Shown here piece after piece: positions 27,972 through 36,715 of a DNA stretch of 64,000 bases (position 1 is its first letter; every line of letters begins with the position of its first letter). Made by a program: the position numbers and the translations under genes. Location: assembly GCA_965235415.1 (NCBI GenBank), contig CBDDXD010000003.1:124001-188000 (forward strand). The letters run 5' to 3'. Source of the stretch: Fontibacterium subtropicum (lineage in GTDB: Bacteria > Pseudomonadota > Alphaproteobacteria > Pelagibacterales > Pelagibacteraceae). A model generated the notes under the pieces. The model ran no database searches, was not told the origin of the DNA, and was given only the letters and a program-made list of their open reading frames with translations.

Positions 27972-28360
27972 ATGTAATCGGATTGGGAACAGATATTGTA
28001 AATATAAATAGAATACAAAAAATTTATTCTAAGTACGGTAGCCATTTTTTAGATAAAATTTTAACTGAAACCGAAAAAAAAACTGAAAAAAAAATATCTA
28101 ATTTAATAAATATTGAAACAATTGCTAAAAGATTTGCCGCTAAAGAAGCTATTTCTAAAGCTATCGGCTATGGATTTTCTAAAGGAATCCATTTTAAAAA
28201 TATAGAAATCTTCAATGATAAGAATGGTAAACCTTATGCCAATGTAAACGGTAAAGCAAAAATAACACTTAGCAAAATATCAAAAAAATATAATATTTTT
28301 ATAACTTTATCTGATGATAAACCTTGGGCTGTAGCAACAGCTTTAATTACTTCTAAATGA
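27968..28360 (+). CDS. acpS: Holo-[acyl-carrier-protein] synthase
   Basis: Transfers 4'-phosphopantetheine from CoA to acyl carrier protein. The 130-residue protein has the Mg2+-binding GLGTDIVNINRI and the ERF/KEA equivalent in AKRFAAKEAISKAIGYGF; the C-terminal SLSHD-like segment reads ITLSDDKPWAVA. The ATG overlaps the pdxJ stop (ATGA), and its own end overlaps lepB. Confidence 0.94.
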   Translation: MNVIGLGTDIVNINRIQKIYSKYGSHFLDKILTETEKKTEKKISNLINIETIAKRFAAKEAISKAIGYGFSKGIHFKNIEIFNDKNGKPYANVNGKAKITLSKISKKYNIFITLSDDKPWAVATALITSK

Positions 28361-29082
28361 AAAAAATTATTGTTGAAAATCTAAAGACACTTGTCTTTGC
28401 TTTTCTAATTGCATTATTTATTAGAAGTTTTTTTTTTCAACCTTTTTATATTCCATCATCATCTATGGAGGAGAATTTATTAGTAGGAGACAGATTATTT
28501 GTCTCTAAATTTACTTATGGATACAGTAAGCATTCATTACCTTTCAGCCCTAATATTTCCGATAAAAGAATTTTATTTTCATTACCAGAGAGAGGGGATG
28601 TAGTTGTTTTTAAAACACCTGAAGATAACGATACAGATTATATTAAACGTTTAATAGGTCTTCCTGGAGACAAAATTCAAATGATTAATAGTGTGCTTTA
28701 CATCAACAATAAGCCCATAAAAAGAGAATTTGTTAAAAATGATTTTGTACTTTGTGGTGGATACAAAATTAAATCAAATTTTTATCTTGAAACTTTACCT
28801 AATGGAAAAACTTATATAGCCGCTTACTCTGAAAAAAACTCATCAAAAGATACAGATGTTTATTTAATTCCTCAAAATAAATTTTTTTTTATGGGGGATA
28901 ATAGAGATTGTTCACAAGATAGCAGGTATCTTTCAAGTGTTGGTTATGTAGATAAAATTAATTTAGTTGGTAAGGCGCAAATTTTATTCTTTTCAAATAA
29001 TGAGGAAATTGGAAATTTATTTACTTTTTGGAAATGGCACAAGTCAATAAGATTTAATAGAATTTTAAAATTTATTAAATGA
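28357..29082 (+). CDS. lepB: Signal peptidase I
   Basis: Inner-membrane serine protease that removes signal peptides. The 241-residue protein has one N-terminal membrane helix (about 8-27), nucleophile Ser36 in IPSSSMEENLLVGD, general-base Lys97 in YIKRLIGLPGD, and the GDNRDCSQDSR box. Overlaps of 4 nt with acpS and rnc place it inside the pdxJ-acpS-lepB-rnc-era operon. Confidence 0.96.
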   Translation: MKKIIVENLKTLVFAFLIALFIRSFFFQPFYIPSSSMEENLLVGDRLFVSKFTYGYSKHSLPFSPNISDKRILFSLPERGDVVVFKTPEDNDTDYIKRLIGLPGDKIQMINSVLYINNKPIKREFVKNDFVLCGGYKIKSNFYLETLPNGKTYIAAYSEKNSSKDTDVYLIPQNKFFFMGDNRDCSQDSRYLSSVGYVDKINLVGKAQILFFSNNEEIGNLFTFWKWHKSIRFNRILKFIK

Positions 29083-29759
29083 TTTCTGATAACAAGATCA
29101 GTGAAGTAGAAAATATTATTGGAGTTAAATTCTTAAATAAGAAATTGTTAACACAGGCTTTAGTTCATAAAAGCTTCTCAAACGATAATTCTGCTAATAA
29201 TGAAATTTTAGAATTTTTGGGAGATAGAGTTTTAGGATTAGTACTAGCTAAAAAATTGATTAATTTATACCCGAACGATAAAGAAGGTCAGCTTGATAAA
29301 AAATTAGCATCACTAATTAATAAAAAAACATGTGCAAAAGTTATTGAAAAATATGATTTGTTGAAATTTATATCAATAAGTAAAGCACAAAAAAAAATTA
29401 AAACCGGAAATATAAAAATTTTTGGCGATTTATGTGAGTCAATCATTGGAGCAATTTACATTGATAGAGGATTTGAAGCTGCGGAAAATTTTATTTTTGA
29501 TTTGTGGAAAGATCAACTAAAACAGTCTGGAGAGATTAAAATTGATGCAAAAACAAAATTACAAGAATTATCTTTAAAACTTTATAAGGAACTTCCAGTA
29601 TATAAAGATTTATCAACATCGGGTCCTGCACATAAACCAGTATTTAAAGTTTCAGTTGCTATAAAAAAAACTAAATCATTTATTGGTGAAGGGTCATCAA
29701 AAAGAAATGCGGAGCAGAAAGCGGCTGAAGCATTATTAAATAGTTTAGAGAATGAATAA
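29079..29759 (+). CDS. rnc: Ribonuclease III
   Basis: Double-strand-specific endoribonuclease for rRNA and mRNA processing. The 226-residue protein has the signature NEILEFLGDRVLGLVLA, the second acidic site in GDLCESIIGAIYIDRGF, and a C-terminal dsRNA-binding domain ending SSKRNAEQKAAEALL. Overlaps lepB by 4 nt and era by 8 nt. Confidence 0.96.
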   Translation: MISDNKISEVENIIGVKFLNKKLLTQALVHKSFSNDNSANNEILEFLGDRVLGLVLAKKLINLYPNDKEGQLDKKLASLINKKTCAKVIEKYDLLKFISISKAQKKIKTGNIKIFGDLCESIIGAIYIDRGFEAAENFIFDLWKDQLKQSGEIKIDAKTKLQELSLKLYKELPVYKDLSTSGPAHKPVFKVSVAIKKTKSFIGEGSSKRNAEQKAAEALLNSLENE

Positions 29760-30585
29760 AAAGAGAATAGGCTATGCATGTTTAATTGGCCCGACTAACG
29801 CTGGTAAATCAACTTTACTCAATACAATTTTTAAAAAAAAAATCTCAATAGTTTCTCATAAAGTTCAAACAACAAACTTTGCAATAGAAGTTGTTAAATA
29901 TCATAATGAAAATAAGATTATTTTTGTCGATACGCCGGGCTTATATAATAAAAAAAATAACACTAATTTTTTAAATGACGTTATTGTTGAGGTAAAAAGA
30001 TCAGACGTAATTGTAATTATTTTAGATATTTCTATTCATTTATTTTATGAGGAAATTATAGAAAAAATTTTAAAAAATATAAAAAAACCCAAAATTCTAG
30101 TCTTTAATAAAATTGATAAAATTTCAAAGGAATTTGCCCTTGAGAAAGTTAATAAATCCAATTTTGCAAAAAATTTTGATGAAATTTATTACGTATCAGC
30201 GCTAAAAAATAAGAATATAAATAATCTTTTAGATGGCATTGTAGCTAAACTTCCCGAAGGGGAATTTGATAATTCTTTAAATTTTGAAACAAATATTTCT
30301 AAAGATATTTTTTTTTCTGAACTTACACGTGAGGCGGTATTTCAATATTTAAATCAAGAGTTGCCATATCAAATTAATGTTAAAACTTATAAATTTGAAA
30401 AAGAAAATAGAAATTACAAAATTTATCAAATTATTTATGTAAAAAATCATAACCATAAAAAAATTGTTTTAGGAAAAAATGGTAATGTAATTAAAAAAAT
30501 TGGAATTGCAGCTAGAAAAGAAATAGAAAAATTATTTAAACACAAAGTTAGTTTATTTTTAGATGTACAAGTATCTAAGCAATGA
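29752..30585 (+). CDS. era: GTPase Era
   Basis: Ras-like GTPase that binds the 3' end of 16S rRNA in small-subunit assembly. The 277-residue protein has G1 GPTNAGKSTLLN, G3 FVDTPGLY, G4 FNKIDK, and a C-terminal KH domain with VLGKNGNVIKKIGIAARKEIEKL. It is slightly shorter than the roughly 300 usual. It follows rnc with overlap, the standard order. Confidence 0.96.
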   Translation: MNKKRIGYACLIGPTNAGKSTLLNTIFKKKISIVSHKVQTTNFAIEVVKYHNENKIIFVDTPGLYNKKNNTNFLNDVIVEVKRSDVIVIILDISIHLFYEEIIEKILKNIKKPKILVFNKIDKISKEFALEKVNKSNFAKNFDEIYYVSALKNKNINNLLDGIVAKLPEGEFDNSLNFETNISKDIFFSELTREAVFQYLNQELPYQINVKTYKFEKENRNYKIYQIIYVKNHNHKKIVLGKNGNVIKKIGIAARKEIEKLFKHKVSLFLDVQVSKQ

Positions 30586-31232
30586 CTTGGAGTGATGAAG
30601 GATACATATTAGGAGTTAATATTTACAGTGAAAACTCCTCTATAATAAGTATTCTTTCAAAAGATCATGGACATCATAAAGGCATAATTTACGGAGGAAG
30701 CTCTTCAAAGTTAAAAAAATTAATACATATTGGTAATAAAATTAAAGTTACCTGGAAGTCAAAATCAGAGGATGCTATTGGTTATTATAATTTTGAATTA
30801 ATAGATGCGGTGGCCCCAAAATATTTTGATAATGATAAAAAATTAACAGCAATATTATCAGCTACAAGTATTTGTCTAAAAATTTTACCTGAAAGAAATG
30901 TATATTTAACCGTTTATAATTCTTTTGAAGATTTATTTAATTCTTTAAATTCAAATGATTTTTTTAAAAAATATGTATTATGGGAGAGATTTTTATTATC
31001 TGAATTAGGTTATAATCTTGATCTAGAAAATAAAGACTCTTTAAAATTATTAAATAAAAACATTAGTTATCCACATTATTTTCATGACAATTCAGCATCC
31101 TTTATAGATAAAGACATTTACAATGGATTATTAATTAATAAGCATCAATTATTAAATTATATTTTTGAACCGAATAAAGTTAAATTTCCTTTTTATAGAA
31201 TAAAATTAGAAAATTTTTTTAATGAAAAATAA
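30582..31232 (+). CDS. recO: DNA repair protein RecO
   Basis: Loads RecA with RecR at gaps. The 216-residue protein has the RecO OB-fold start WSDEGYILGVNIYSENSSIISILSKDHG, then GIIYGG, followed by a helical domain with WERFLLSELGYNLDLE. It lacks the zinc-finger cysteines seen in some RecO proteins. It overlaps era by 4 nt and parC by 11 nt. Confidence 0.9.
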   Translation: MTWSDEGYILGVNIYSENSSIISILSKDHGHHKGIIYGGSSSKLKKLIHIGNKIKVTWKSKSEDAIGYYNFELIDAVAPKYFDNDKKLTAILSATSICLKILPERNVYLTVYNSFEDLFNSLNSNDFFKKYVLWERFLLSELGYNLDLENKDSLKLLNKNISYPHYFHDNSASFIDKDIYNGLLINKHQLLNYIFEPNKVKFPFYRIKLENFFNEK

Positions 31233-33474
31233 AGATAATATTTTAAATGCATCATTAGCAACTGAGTTTAGTCAAAAATACCTAGCCTATGCATTGTCTA
31301 CTATTACACATAGAGCGCTGCCTGATGTTAGGGATGGTTTAAAACCAGTCCATCGTCGATTACTTTATGCAATGTATCTTTTAAATTTAGGATCAAAGTT
31401 ACAACCAAAGAAATCCGCAAGAGTAGTGGGTGATGTTATTGGTAAATTTCACCCTCATGGAGATCAATCGGTTTATGATGCATTAGTGAGATTAGCTCAA
31501 GATTTTTCAATTCGTTATCCATTAGTAAACGGCCAGGGAAACTTTGGAAATATCGACGGAGATAATGCTGCCGCAATGAGATACACGGAGGCAAAACTTA
31601 CTGAAATTTCTGAACTTTTACTTGAAAATATAGATGAAGAAACTGTAGATTTTAAAAGTACCTATGATGGTGACTTACAGGAGCCATTAGTATTTCCAGC
31701 TAAATTTCCAAACTTATTAGCAAATGGTGCATCTGGAATTGCAGTTGGAATGGCAACAAGTATACCTCCACATAATATTGTTGAGATTTGTGAGGCCTTA
31801 AAGATTGTTAATCATGATAAAAATGTTTCAATTAAAGAGTTATTAAAAGTTTTACCAGGACCTGATTTTCCAACGGGTGGTATTTTAAATAATAATAAAT
31901 CTGAAATTTTAAAAGCATATACAACTGGAAAAGGTTTTTTTGAACTTAGATCTTCTTATAAAATTGAAGATTTAGGTAGGAGCCAATATCAAATATCTAT
32001 AAATGAAATCCCTTACCAAGTAAGTAAATCAACATTAATAGAAAAAATAGCAGATTTAATTATAAGTAAAAAAAATAAATTAATTGATAACGTTATTGAT
32101 GAATCCGATCAGTTAGTGCGTATTGTTATTCGTCCAAAAAACAGAAATGTAAAACCAGAAGTATTGATGGAAAGTTTGTTTAGACAAACGGATTTACAAG
32201 TAAGAATTCCTTTAAATATGAATGTCCTTAATTCAAAGCTTCAGCCAAAAGTGATGTCAATAAAAGAAGTTTTGATAAATTTTCTATCTCATCGTTATGA
32301 GGTTTTGATTAGAAAATCAGAATTTAGATTAAAAAATATTAAAAACAGAATAGAAATTTTAATAGGTTTTATTAAAGTTTATCACAATTTAGATAAAATT
32401 ATTAAAATTATTAGAAATGCCGATGATCCAAAGTTGCAATTAATAAAAAAATTTAAATTTACGCAAAATCAAGTGAACGCAATTTTAGATATGCGTTTAA
32501 GAAATCTTAGGAAACTAGAAGAAAAAGAAATTAAACAAGAATATAAAGATCTATTATCTGAAAAAAATTTTTTAACAAAATTACTATCCTCTAAATCTTT
32601 GCAAAAAAAAGAAATTGATAATGAGGTAGATTTTTTAATTAAAAAATTTAAAGACGATCCATTATTAGGAAAAAGAAGAACTAAATTAGATAAATTTGGA
32701 AGTGTGAATGAAGAAATTTTTGATAATGAAATTAAATCAGACGATCCTCTTACTATTACTATTTTTAAAAATGGTTTTATTAAATCGCAAAAAACATTTA
32801 TTAAAAATTTAGAAGAACAAATTGGTAATGAAAATATTGCATTATTAATGCATGCACGTTCTAATGATAAAATTATATTAGTATCAAATTTTGGAAAATT
32901 TTACACAATTGAGGCTGATAATATTTTAACAGGATCTTCAACCGGAAGACCTATCTCTTCTTATTTAACTCTTACCGATAATGAAAAAATTATTGATAGT
33001 TTTAAATTTGATAATGAAGGCGAAATATTCATTTATACTAAAAATGGATATGGATTTATTGCTCTAGAAAAAAGCCTTGAAACAAATAAAAAAACTGGGA
33101 AAAAAGTAATGAATATCAAAGGGGACGATACCGTTGTTGGAATATCAAAAGTTTTAAAAGATGCAGACTCAGCCATAATCATTTGTGATGCAGATGGAAA
33201 AAATAAGATGCTAGCATTTAATATTAATGAAATTCCAAAGTTAGATAAGGGCAGAGGAGTTATTTTAGTAAAAGGAAAATCTTTAAAAGTTGTTAGCGCT
33301 ACCATTTTCAATTCAAAATCAGTTATTAAAGATCAGATAGATAAAACGTTGTTTGATAAATCTACTATAGAAGATAATTACGGAAAGAGAGCTCAATCTG
33401 GAAAGGTTATTAAGAACTATAAAAATCAAATTATGAATAGAAATTTTGAAAATAATATTAGATGTCATTTATAA
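31222..33474 (+). CDS. parC: DNA topoisomerase IV subunit A
   Basis: DNA-cleaving subunit of topoisomerase IV, which decatenates daughter chromosomes. In 750 residues the N-terminal core shows ALPDVRDGLKPVHRRLLYAM, GKFHPHGDQSVYDALVRLAQ, and the active-site tyrosine in AAAMRYTEAKL. The C-terminal region holds degenerate beta-pinwheel blades (KGDDTVVGISKV, DKGRGVILVKGKSLKV) without the GyrA box. Fewer blades and total length fit ParC rather than GyrA. parE is not in the window. Confidence 0.93.
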   Translation: MKNKDNILNASLATEFSQKYLAYALSTITHRALPDVRDGLKPVHRRLLYAMYLLNLGSKLQPKKSARVVGDVIGKFHPHGDQSVYDALVRLAQDFSIRYPLVNGQGNFGNIDGDNAAAMRYTEAKLTEISELLLENIDEETVDFKSTYDGDLQEPLVFPAKFPNLLANGASGIAVGMATSIPPHNIVEICEALKIVNHDKNVSIKELLKVLPGPDFPTGGILNNNKSEILKAYTTGKGFFELRSSYKIEDLGRSQYQISINEIPYQVSKSTLIEKIADLIISKKNKLIDNVIDESDQLVRIVIRPKNRNVKPEVLMESLFRQTDLQVRIPLNMNVLNSKLQPKVMSIKEVLINFLSHRYEVLIRKSEFRLKNIKNRIEILIGFIKVYHNLDKIIKIIRNADDPKLQLIKKFKFTQNQVNAILDMRLRNLRKLEEKEIKQEYKDLLSEKNFLTKLLSSKSLQKKEIDNEVDFLIKKFKDDPLLGKRRTKLDKFGSVNEEIFDNEIKSDDPLTITIFKNGFIKSQKTFIKNLEEQIGNENIALLMHARSNDKIILVSNFGKFYTIEADNILTGSSTGRPISSYLTLTDNEKIIDSFKFDNEGEIFIYTKNGYGFIALEKSLETNKKTGKKVMNIKGDDTVVGISKVLKDADSAIIICDADGKNKMLAFNINEIPKLDKGRGVILVKGKSLKVVSATIFNSKSVIKDQIDKTLFDKSTIEDNYGKRAQSGKVIKNYKNQIMNRNFENNIRCHL

Positions 33475-33478
33475 TTTC

Positions 33479-33931
33479 ATGAATATTTCCACCTATAAAA
33501 AAGTTTTATCAAAATACGCAACCGGAATTACGATTGTTACAAAAAAAAATAAAAATGATTTAATTACAGGAATTACGGTAAATTCTTTTGTCTCAATATC
33601 TTTAAAACCAGCCTATATTTCATGGAGTTTAGATAAAACAACTTCCAGTTTTAAAAAATTTAACAATTTAAAATTTTTTAATATTTATATTTTATCATCA
33701 AAACAAACTAATGTTTCAAATTATTTTTCATCTAAAAATGAAATAAAAAAAAAATCAGTGATAGTGAGAAATTTATTTAAGTATAATCTTGCAGAACTTA
33801 ATTGCAAAACAATAAAAAAAATAAATATTGGTGATCATTTATTTTTTATTGGTAAAGTTCTTAATGTTAAATTAAAAAAAGAAAAAAAACCTTTAATATA
33901 TTTTGCGAGTAAATATAAAAAATTATCTTGA
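33479..33931 (+). CDS. Flavin reductase-like protein
   Basis: A 150-residue FMN-binding split-barrel protein of the flavin reductase-like group. YKKVLSKYATGITIVTKKN, GITVNSFVSISLKPAYISWSLDKTTSSF and the closing GDHLFFIGKVLNV are the usual pieces. Substrate and partner oxygenase are unknown. I use the ATG at 33479, just after the parC stop, rather than the longer frame that runs back into parC. Its end overlaps hemB, convergent, by 9 nt. Confidence 0.85.
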   Translation: MNISTYKKVLSKYATGITIVTKKNKNDLITGITVNSFVSISLKPAYISWSLDKTTSSFKKFNNLKFFNIYILSSKQTNVSNYFSSKNEIKKKSVIVRNLFKYNLAELNCKTIKKINIGDHLFFIGKVLNVKLKKEKKPLIYFASKYKKLS

Positions 33932-34906
33932 TAAGTATTTTTCTATTACTTCATTAGCAAAGTAAGAAACGATTGCATTCGCTCCAGCTCTTTTAAAACT
34001 ATAAATTACTTCGAGTATAATATCTTCATTTGCTAAAGATGACTGAATACCATTTTTAATAAGGCTGTATTCACCTGAAACGTTGTAAGCAAAAACTGGT
34101 ACATTAAATTTTTGTTTAATTTTATAAATAATATCAAGATATGCTAATGCTGGTTTTACCATTACAATATCAGCACCTTCGTCTAGATCCAGTTTAACTT
34201 CTAACAGTGCTTCTGCCGAATTTTTGTAATCCATTTGATATGTTTTTTTGTCAGATTTAAGAGTTGTGGATGTGCCAACCGCATCTCTGAAGGGGGAATA
34301 AAAATTAGAAGCATATTTAACAGCATAAGATAATATTTGAACATTAAAAAATTTATTTTTTTCTAAAGCATTCCTTATTAAACCAACTCTTCCATCCATC
34401 ATGTCAGATGGAGCAATAATATCGCAACCTGCCTGAGCTTGAACTAAGGCTTGTTTAATTAAAATTTTATTAGTTTCATCATTATCAATTTCATTATTTA
34501 TAATTAGTCCGTCGTGGCCATGAGATGTATAGGGGTCTAATGCGACATCGCACATTACGCCAATATTTTTATTTATTTTTTTAACTTGGTGTATTGCATT
34601 ACAAACTACATTATTCTTATTTAAAGCTTCTGTTCCTTTGTTATCTTTTTTAGATCGATCAATTAATGGAAAAATTGCAATAGCTGGTATTTCGTTTGCA
34701 GAAGCTCTTGAGATTATTTCATCTAATTTATCTATGGAATATCTAAAAATTCCAGGCATCGATTTAATCTCTTGCTTCTTATTTTTACCTTCGCAAACAA
34801 AAATAGGTAATATAAAATCAGATTTATCAAGGTAAGTGTCATTTATAAGTCTTCTAGACCATTCTGACTTTCTATTTCTTCTTAATCGAGTGCCAGGAAA
34901 CTTCAT
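33923..34906 (-). CDS. hemB: Delta-aminolevulinic acid dehydratase
   Basis: Condenses two 5-aminolevulinate molecules to porphobilinogen. The 327-residue barrel has the two catalytic lysines in LSYAVKYASNFYSPFRDA and ADIVMVKPALAYLD. The metal loop reads CDVALDPYTSHGHDGL, the Asp-type (Mg2+) version rather than the Cys-rich zinc type. It is divergent from hemA (ALA synthase) across 78 nt, so consecutive heme enzymes share a control region. Confidence 0.96.
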   Translation of the reverse strand: MKFPGTRLRRNRKSEWSRRLINDTYLDKSDFILPIFVCEGKNKKQEIKSMPGIFRYSIDKLDEIISRASANEIPAIAIFPLIDRSKKDNKGTEALNKNNVVCNAIHQVKKINKNIGVMCDVALDPYTSHGHDGLIINNEIDNDETNKILIKQALVQAQAGCDIIAPSDMMDGRVGLIRNALEKNKFFNVQILSYAVKYASNFYSPFRDAVGTSTTLKSDKKTYQMDYKNSAEALLEVKLDLDEGADIVMVKPALAYLDIIYKIKQKFNVPVFAYNVSGEYSLIKNGIQSSLANEDIILEVIYSFKRAGANAIVSYFANEVIEKYLSR

Positions 34907-34949
34907 GAGAATTTTATATTTAATGCGACAATACAGTAAAAGTATATAT

Positions 34950-34979
34950 TTGAAAAAAGTATTTTCTATAGGGTAATAT
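34950..34979 (+). promoter_or_regulatory. Possible hemA promoter
   Basis: TTGAAA (34950-34955) and TAATAT (34974-34979), 18 nt apart, lie just before the hemA ATG at 34985. Transcription would start about at the ATG, giving a leaderless mRNA; no Shine-Dalgarno is evident. Weak by sequence alone. Confidence 0.3.
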
Positions 34980-34984
34980 GAGTT

Positions 34985-36205
34985 ATGAGCATAAATTACG
35001 ATCTTATTTTTAATAATGCATTAAAAGGTTTGCGACAAGAAGGTCGTTATAGAATTTTTAATAATATTACTCGAAAAAAAGGTGAGTTTCCTAAAGCAGT
35101 TTACAATAATCAATATGGCATTAAATCAGATGTGACTATCTGGTGTAGTAATGATTATTTAGGAATGGGACAAAACCCGTTAGTGGTTGATGCATTTGTA
35201 AATGCTGTAAATTTAGTGGGTGCTGGAGCAGGAGGTACAAGAAATATTTCCGGTACATCGAATTATCATGTTGAGTTAGAAAATGAGTTAGCAAGATTTC
35301 ATAATAAAGATGGAGCTTTAATTTTTACTTCAGGTTACATTGCAAATGAGTGCGCGCTAAGTACGTTAGCAAAATTTTTACCAAACTGTATTATTTTTTC
35401 AGATGAAAATAATCATGCTTCCATGATTGAAGGTATTAGAAAAGGAAACTCTGATAAATTTATATGGAAACACAATGATGTTGAACATCTTGAGAATCTT
35501 TTAAAAAATTCTAATCCAGATCATCCAAAAATTGTAGCCTTTGAATCTGTTTATTCTATGGATGGTGATTTTGCTCCAATTAAAAAAATTATTGAAGTTT
35601 CAAAAAAATATAATGCGCTTACCTACTTAGATGAAGTTCACGGAGTTGGACTTTATGGAAAAAATGGAGGGGGATTATCTGAGCAGCTAGGATTAACATC
35701 TGAGATAGATATTATTGAAGGCACTCTTGCTAAAGGTTTTGGATTAATGGGTGGATATATCACAGCAAAATATAATATTATTGATGTTATTAGATCTTTT
35801 GCACCAGGATTTATTTTTACAACTTCTTTACCACCAAGTTTAGCTGCAGCAGCAGTTGCAAGCATCCGTTACGTTAAGAATAATTATAGTTTAAGAGAAG
35901 CTTTATATGAAAGAGCAAATAAATTGAAAAAATTAATGCTCGCTAAAAATTTGCCAATTATAAAAAATAATAGTCATATTGTTCCTTTGTTAGTTAAAGA
36001 TCCAGTAAGATGTAAGGAGATTTCAGACATTTTACTTAATGATTACTCTATTTATGTTCAGCCAATTAATTATCCAACTGTTCCAAAAGGGCTAGAGAGA
36101 CTTAGATTTACTCCAACCCCCTTACATGATGATTCTAAGCTAGAGTTTCTTGTGAATTCCCTTGATCAAATTTGGAGAGAATTAAAACTTTCAAGAGCGG
36201 CTTAA
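34985..36205 (+). CDS. hemA: 5-aminolevulinate synthase
   Basis: PLP enzyme of the C4 (Shemin) heme route, joining glycine and succinyl-CoA; this pathway is a hallmark of Alphaproteobacteria. The 406-residue alpha-oxoamine synthase has GAGAGGTRNISGTSNYHVELE, FTSGYIANECAL, YLDEVHGVGLYG, and the PLP-binding Lys250 in TLAKGFGLMGGY. It is transcribed away from hemB. Confidence 0.95.
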   Translation: MSINYDLIFNNALKGLRQEGRYRIFNNITRKKGEFPKAVYNNQYGIKSDVTIWCSNDYLGMGQNPLVVDAFVNAVNLVGAGAGGTRNISGTSNYHVELENELARFHNKDGALIFTSGYIANECALSTLAKFLPNCIIFSDENNHASMIEGIRKGNSDKFIWKHNDVEHLENLLKNSNPDHPKIVAFESVYSMDGDFAPIKKIIEVSKKYNALTYLDEVHGVGLYGKNGGGLSEQLGLTSEIDIIEGTLAKGFGLMGGYITAKYNIIDVIRSFAPGFIFTTSLPPSLAAAAVASIRYVKNNYSLREALYERANKLKKLMLAKNLPIIKNNSHIVPLLVKDPVRCKEISDILLNDYSIYVQPINYPTVPKGLERLRFTPTPLHDDSKLEFLVNSLDQIWRELKLSRAA

Positions 36206-36249
36206 TATATAAAAATTATTAATTATCTTTTTAATATACAAGCTATTTT

Positions 36250-36268
36250 GAAGTTGGTAATTAACTTC
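36250..36268 (+). promoter_or_regulatory. Hairpin at the rpiB start
   Basis: GAAGTT (36250-36255) can pair with AACTTC (36263-36268), with two further G-U pairs inside, leaving a 3-nt loop. The stem ends one base before the rpiB GTG, so it could hide the translation start. There is no Shine-Dalgarno here. Confidence 0.35.
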
Positions 36269-36269
36269 T

Positions 36270-36713
36270 GTGTCCAAATCATTAACTAAATCAATCATTA
36301 TAGCCTCAGATCACGCAGGTTTTGTAATGAAAGAAAAAGTTAAAATATTGTTAAATAAGTACAAAATTAAATCATTAGATCTTGGAACCTTCTCAGAAGA
36401 AAGAGTGGATTATCCTGACTATGCTAAAAAACTTGCGTTGTTAGTTAAAAAAAAATCTTCATTTGGAATATTAATTTGTGGTTCTGGTATAGGTATTTCT
36501 ATTGCGGCAAATAGGTTCAAAAAAGTAAGAGCAGCAGTTTGTTATAATCAAATATCTGCATCATTGGCTAGAAAACACAATAATGCTAATGTATTATGTC
36601 TTGGTGCTAGATTAATTAATTTTAAAAACGCAAAAAAAATTATAAATACTTTTATTAGCACAAAATTTGAAGGCGGCAGACATACAGCTAGAGTAAAAAA
36701 ATTAGATAAATAA
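36270..36713 (+). CDS. rpiB: Ribose-5-phosphate isomerase B
   Basis: Interconverts ribose-5-phosphate and ribulose-5-phosphate. The 147-residue RpiB/LacAB protein has ASDHAGFVMKEKV, DLGTFSEERVDYPDYA, GILICGSGIGISIAANRF and ARKHNNANVLCLGARL. The start is GTG at 36270, giving the usual N-terminus. It is 2 nt before glyA, a common alphaproteobacterial pair. Confidence 0.94.
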   Translation: MSKSLTKSIIIASDHAGFVMKEKVKILLNKYKIKSLDLGTFSEERVDYPDYAKKLALLVKKKSSFGILICGSGIGISIAANRFKKVRAAVCYNQISASLARKHNNANVLCLGARLINFKNAKKIINTFISTKFEGGRHTARVKKLDK

Positions 36714-36715
36714 CG

